Shown here piece by piece: positions 61,118-64,000 of a stretch of DNA of 64,000 nt. The notes beneath the pieces are model-generated. The model did not search any database. It was not told where the DNA came from and saw nothing but the letters and a program-made list of their open reading frames with translations. How positions within the stretch are numbered: position 1 is the first letter of the stretch; each line of letters starts with the position of its first letter. The position numbers and the translations under genes are program-made. Source of the DNA: Pseudomonas palmensis (GTDB taxonomy: Bacteria; Pseudomonadota; Gammaproteobacteria; Pseudomonadales; Pseudomonadaceae); assembly GCF_017848315.1 (NCBI RefSeq), contig NZ_JAFKEC010000025.1:1-64000 (forward strand), read 5' to 3'.

Positions 61118-61510
61118 TTAGAACACTGTGCAGAGTACTTCGCCGCCGACACCGGCAGCGCGCGCAGCACGATCAGTCATCACACCTTTGTTGGTGGAGA
61201 CGATAGACACGCCCAGACCGCCACGTACTTTCGGCAGTTCTTCGACGGACTTGTACTGACGCAGGCCTGGACGACTTACGCGCTTGACTTCCTCGATGAC
61301 CGGACGGCCTTCGAAGTATTTCAGCTCGATGGACAGCGAAGGTTTGACTTCACTGCTGACCTGATAACCCGCGATGTAACCTTCGTCTTTCAGAACTTTG
61401 GCTACAGCCACCTTCAGGGTCGAGGACGGCATGCTTACGACGGACTTTTCAGCCATCTGGGCATTACGGATTCGAGTTAGCATGTCCGCTAACGGGTCCT
61501 GCATACTCAT
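61118..61510 (-). CDS. rpsH: 30S ribosomal protein S8
   Basis: The 130-residue protein starts [20 protein letters not shown] and ends [12 protein letters not shown]8 binds helix 21 of 16S rRNA and in E. coli represses the spc operon by binding an mRNA site near rplE. It is preceded by an unusual 208-bp structured gap. Confidence 0.98.
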   Translation of the reverse strand: MSMQDPLADMLTRIRNAQMAEKSVVSMPSSTLKVAVAKVLKDEGYIAGYQVSSEVKPSLSIELKYFEGRPVIEEVKRVSRPGLRQYKSVEELPKVRGGLGVSIVSTNKGVMTDRAARAAGVGGEVLCTVF

Positions 61511-61560
61511 GGGCTAGACGCTCCTGATACAAGAAAAATTAGCCTTTCGGCTACTACAGT

Positions 61561-61659
61561 CACCTGAACACAACGGGCAAAAAACCCGGGCTCAGGTGAG
61601 CCGGTCATTCTAGACACATCCCAGAAACGAAACAAGCCCCATAAGGGGCTTGTTTCGTT
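61561..61659 (-). promoter_or_regulatory. Two inverted repeats in the rpsN-rpsH gap
   Basis: The 208-bp gap holds a near-terminator hairpin with a 15-bp perfect stem (61626-61640 with 61645-61659, loop ATAA). A second structure pairs CACCTGA (61561-61567) with TCAGGTG (61592-61598) around an inner CGGG/CCCG. Neither has a long U-run on the transcribed strand. It may be an attenuator, processing site or regulatory RNA within the spc operon. Confidence 0.55.
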
Positions 61660-61718
61660 GCAAGATCACCGGCGGTCGGAAGATCACTCCCCCGCCGCCA
61701 GGGCCCTGCCGGTACGTC

Positions 61719-62024
61719 TTACCAGCTGGCTTTGACCAGACCTGGAACGTCACCGCGCATTGCTGCTTCACGCAGCTTGTTACGGCCGAGGCCGAACTTG
61801 CGGTAAACGCCGTGTGGACGACCGGTGATGCGGCAGCGGTTACGCATGCGCGAGGCGCTTGCGTCACGTGGCTGCTTCTGCAGAGCGATCGAGGCTGCCC
61901 AACGTTCTTCTGGAGTTGCATTCAGATTAACGATGGTAGCTTTGAGCTCAGCACGCTTCTTGGCGTATTTAGCAACCGTGAGCTGACGCTTCAGCTCGCG
62001 GTTTTTCATGCTCTTCTTGGCCAT
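61719..62024 (-). CDS. rpsN: 30S ribosomal protein S14
   Basis: The 101-residue protein starts [20 protein letters not shown] and lacks the CxxC zinc motif, so it is the zinc-independent (C-) form. It ends [17 protein letters not shown] at 62024 was chosen; the longer frame runs into rplE. Confidence 0.97.
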   Translation of the reverse strand: MAKKSMKNRELKRQLTVAKYAKKRAELKATIVNLNATPEERWAASIALQKQPRDASASRMRNRCRITGRPHGVYRKFGLGRNKLREAAMRGDVPGLVKASW

Positions 62025-62037
62025 TTTCCTACTCCAA

Positions 62038-62577
62038 TCAGTTGCGGAACGGGAATTTGAAAGCGCGCAGCAGAGCGCGACCTTCGTCATCCGTACGAGC
62101 AGTGGTGGTCAGGGTAATGTCCAGACCGCGCAGAGCATCGATCTTGTCGTAGTCGATTTCCGGGAAGATGATCTGCTCTTTCACGCCCATGCTGTAGTTG
62201 CCACGACCGTCGAAGGACTTGGCATTCAGGCCGCGGAAGTCGCGAACCCGAGGCAGGGAGATCGCCAGCAGGCGGTCCAGGAATTCGTACATACGATCAC
62301 GGCGCAGAGTGACTTTGACGCCGATCGGCCAGCCCTCACGGACTTTGAAGCCCGCGATGGATTTCCGAGCGAAAGTCACAACGGCTTTTTGACCGGTGAT
62401 CTTCTCGAGGTCAGCTACAGCGTGCTCGATGACTTTCTTGTCGCCGACAGCTTCGCCCAGACCCATGTTCAGGGTGATCTTGGTAACGCGCGGAACTTCC
62501 ATCACGTTCGCCAGCTTAAGTTCTTCCTTAAGCTTGGGAGCAATTTCCTTCCGGTAAATCTCTTTCAGTCGTGCCAT
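62038..62577 (-). CDS. rplE: 50S ribosomal protein L5
   Basis: The 179-residue protein has [20 protein letters not shown] and the terminal [12 protein letters not shown]. It carries 5S rRNA into the large subunit and contacts P-site tRNA. Confidence 0.98.
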   Translation of the reverse strand: MARLKEIYRKEIAPKLKEELKLANVMEVPRVTKITLNMGLGEAVGDKKVIEHAVADLEKITGQKAVVTFARKSIAGFKVREGWPIGVKVTLRRDRMYEFLDRLLAISLPRVRDFRGLNAKSFDGRGNYSMGVKEQIIFPEIDYDKIDALRGLDITLTTTARTDDEGRALLRAFKFPFRN

Positions 62578-62597
62578 GGTCTTCTACCTAGCAGTGT

Positions 62598-62912
62598 TCA
62601 AGCATCAACCGCTTTTTGGGTCGACTTGAAGACACGAATTTTTTTGCCTTCTTCTACTTTGAAACCAACGCGGTCAGCCTTGTTGGTTTCGCCGTTGAAG
62701 ATGGCGACGTTGGAAGCGTGCAGTGGCGCTTCTTTCTCGACGATACCGCCTTGTACGCCCGACATAGGGTTAGGCTTGGTATGACGCTTCACCAGGTTGA
62801 TCCCACCAACGACCAGACGGTCGTCAGCGAGAACCTTGAGCACCTTACCGCGCTTACCTTTGTCTTTGCCGGCGATCACGATGATCTCGTCGTCACGACG
62901 AATCTTTTGCAT
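62598..62912 (-). CDS. rplX: 50S ribosomal protein L24
   Basis: The 104-residue protein has the KOW motif in [17 protein letters not shown] and the segment VKRHTKPNP. It starts 50S assembly. Confidence 0.98.
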   Translation of the reverse strand: MQKIRRDDEIIVIAGKDKGKRGKVLKVLADDRLVVGGINLVKRHTKPNPMSGVQGGIVEKEAPLHASNVAIFNGETNKADRVGFKVEEGKKIRVFKSTQKAVDA

Positions 62913-62923
62913 GTCGGATCTCC

Positions 62924-63292
62924 TTACAGCACTTCTGGGGCGAGCGAGACGATCTTCATGAACTTCTCAGTACGAAGTTCACGGGTCACTGGCCCAAAGA
63001 TACGGGTGCCGATCGGCTCTTGCTTGTTGTTCAGCAGAACAGCAGCATTGCCATCAAAGCGGATGATGGAGCCGTCAGCACGACGGACACCGTGGCGAGT
63101 GCGGACTACAACAGCAGTCATCACCTGGCCTTTCTTCACTTTACCGCGAGGAATTGCTTCCTTGACGGTTACCTTGATGATGTCACCGATACCGGCGTAG
63201 CGACGGTGCGAACCGCCGAGCACCTTGATGCACATGACGCGACGAGCGCCGCTGTTATCGGCCACATCGAGCATGGATTGAGTCTGAATCAT
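62924..63292 (-). CDS. rplN: 50S ribosomal protein L14
   Basis: The 122-residue protein starts [20 protein letters not shown] and ends [19 protein letters not shown], typical of L14 at the subunit interface. Confidence 0.98.
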   Translation of the reverse strand: MIQTQSMLDVADNSGARRVMCIKVLGGSHRRYAGIGDIIKVTVKEAIPRGKVKKGQVMTAVVVRTRHGVRRADGSIIRFDGNAAVLLNNKQEPIGTRIFGPVTRELRTEKFMKIVSLAPEVL

Positions 63293-63315
63293 AAAATTTC
63301 TCCGACCCCTAGCCC

Positions 63316-63582
63316 TTAGACTTCAACAGCGCGTTCGAGAACTTCAACCAGTGCCCAGGACTTGGTCTTGGCCAGCGGACGAGTCTCGCGGATGGAGACC
63401 TTGTCGCCGATGTGGCACTGGTTGGTTTCGTCGTGCGCGTGCAGCTTAGTCGAACGCTTAACGTATTTACCGTAGATCGGGTGCTTTACGCGACGCTCGA
63501 TCAGTACGGTGATGGTTTTGTCCATCTTGTCGCTGACGACACGGCCAGTCAGCGTACGGACGGTTTTTTCAGCTTCAGCCAT
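63316..63582 (-). CDS. rpsQ: 30S ribosomal protein S17
   Basis: The 88-residue protein starts [20 protein letters not shown] and has the OB-fold signature [23 protein letters not shown] at 63582 is the family start. Confidence 0.98.
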   Translation of the reverse strand: MAEAEKTVRTLTGRVVSDKMDKTITVLIERRVKHPIYGKYVKRSTKLHAHDETNQCHIGDKVSIRETRPLAKTKSWALVEVLERAVEV

Positions 63583-63584
63583 GA

Positions 63585-63776
63585 TCACTTACCTGCCTGC
63601 TGGTTGAGCACAGTTTTCACGCGAGCGATGTCACGCTTAACTTGCGAGAGCAGGTGCGACTGCCCCAACTGGCCAGTTGCCTTCTGCATACGCAGATTGA
63701 ACTGGTCGCGCAGCAAGCCGAGCAGTTGCTCGTTCAGCTGCTGTGCTGATTTTTCACGAAGTTCATTCGCTTTCAT
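63585..63776 (-). CDS. rpmC: 50S ribosomal protein L29
   Basis: The 63-residue protein starts [20 protein letters not shown]. It sits near the exit tunnel and contacts SRP and trigger factor sites. Its ATG shares the A of the rplP stop (TGATG). Confidence 0.98.
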
Positions 63777-64000
63777 CACATCACCGTCCGCTTAACAAAG
63801 GAGGTGGCGAGAGGCAGCTTTGCAGCCGCCAAGGCGAATGCCTCACGCGCCAGCTCTTCAGAAACACCCTCGATCTCGTACAGGACCTTGCCTGGCTGGA
63901 TCTGGGCAACCCAGTACTCCACGGAACCCTTACCTTTACCCATCCGCACTTCGAGAGGCTTCTTGGAGATCGGCTTGTCCGGGAATACACGGATCCAGAT
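63776..64000 (-). CDS. rplP: 50S ribosomal protein L16 (C-terminal part)
   Basis: The last 74 codons and stop are present; the gene runs off the right edge. Visible residues begin [20 protein letters not shown] and end SFVKRTVM, matching the C-terminal half of L16 (about residues 64-137). The shorter open frame over 63781-63990 on this strand is a shadow. Confidence 0.96.

Overview
The window looks like chromosomal DNA of a fluorescent Pseudomonas, most likely of the P. putida group. The basis is high GC, protein sequences nearly identical to pseudomonad ribosomal proteins, SecY and RpoA, and a backbone order I recall from P. putida: spc and alpha ribosomal operons, katA, bfr, uvrA, MFS, ssb, fdo operon, selA-selB-selC, then a riboflavin/nusB/thiL/pgpA block, then dxs-ispA-xseB. 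Pseudomonas-type REP palindromes sit in many intergenic gaps. No insertion sequence, prophage or CRISPR array was seen. The window is about 90% coding and only one gap exceeds 300 bases (5512-6122).

Left part (1-9 kb). After an EamA-family exporter and a two-gene module of unknown function comes a stress-induced RNA-repair locus. The operon slipin-rtcB-rlaP is read leftward from a sigma54 promoter (5957-5971), and the divergent rtcR encodes its CARF-AAA+ activator. The operon has a leader of about 435 nt rich in perfect hairpins, and both internal gaps hold stable hairpins. This is the most interesting part of the window.

9-17 kb. A leftward three-gene set (MBOAT acyltransferase and two SGNH hydrolase-like proteins) looks like an envelope or exopolysaccharide O-acylation module. 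Rightward xseB-ispA-dxs supplies isoprenoid precursors.

16-24 kb. A leftward block encodes most of riboflavin synthesis (ribD, ribE, ribBA, ribH, ribA) together with nrdR, nusB, thiL and pgpA. Most junctions are tight, with several 4-bp stop/start overlaps.

24-37 kb. Mixed genes: a lipoprotein, a methyltransferase, CnoX, and a four-gene zinc-linked ABC cluster behind a Zur-like palindrome. These are followed by OmpW behind an Anr-like box, two sugar-nucleotide enzymes, an alpha/beta hydrolase, an HTH regulator with a probable operator, an alanine/sodium symporter and an asparaginase.

37-46.5 kb. A near self-contained selenocysteine system: tRNA-Sec, selB and selA next to fdhE and fdoIHG. 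fdoG carries an in-frame UGA followed by a bacterial SECIS hairpin. Only selD is missing from the window.

46.6-64 kb. ssb, an MFS transporter, uvrA, a ferritin and catalase KatA, then the alpha operon (rpsM to rplQ) and most of the spc operon, cut off inside rplP at the right edge.
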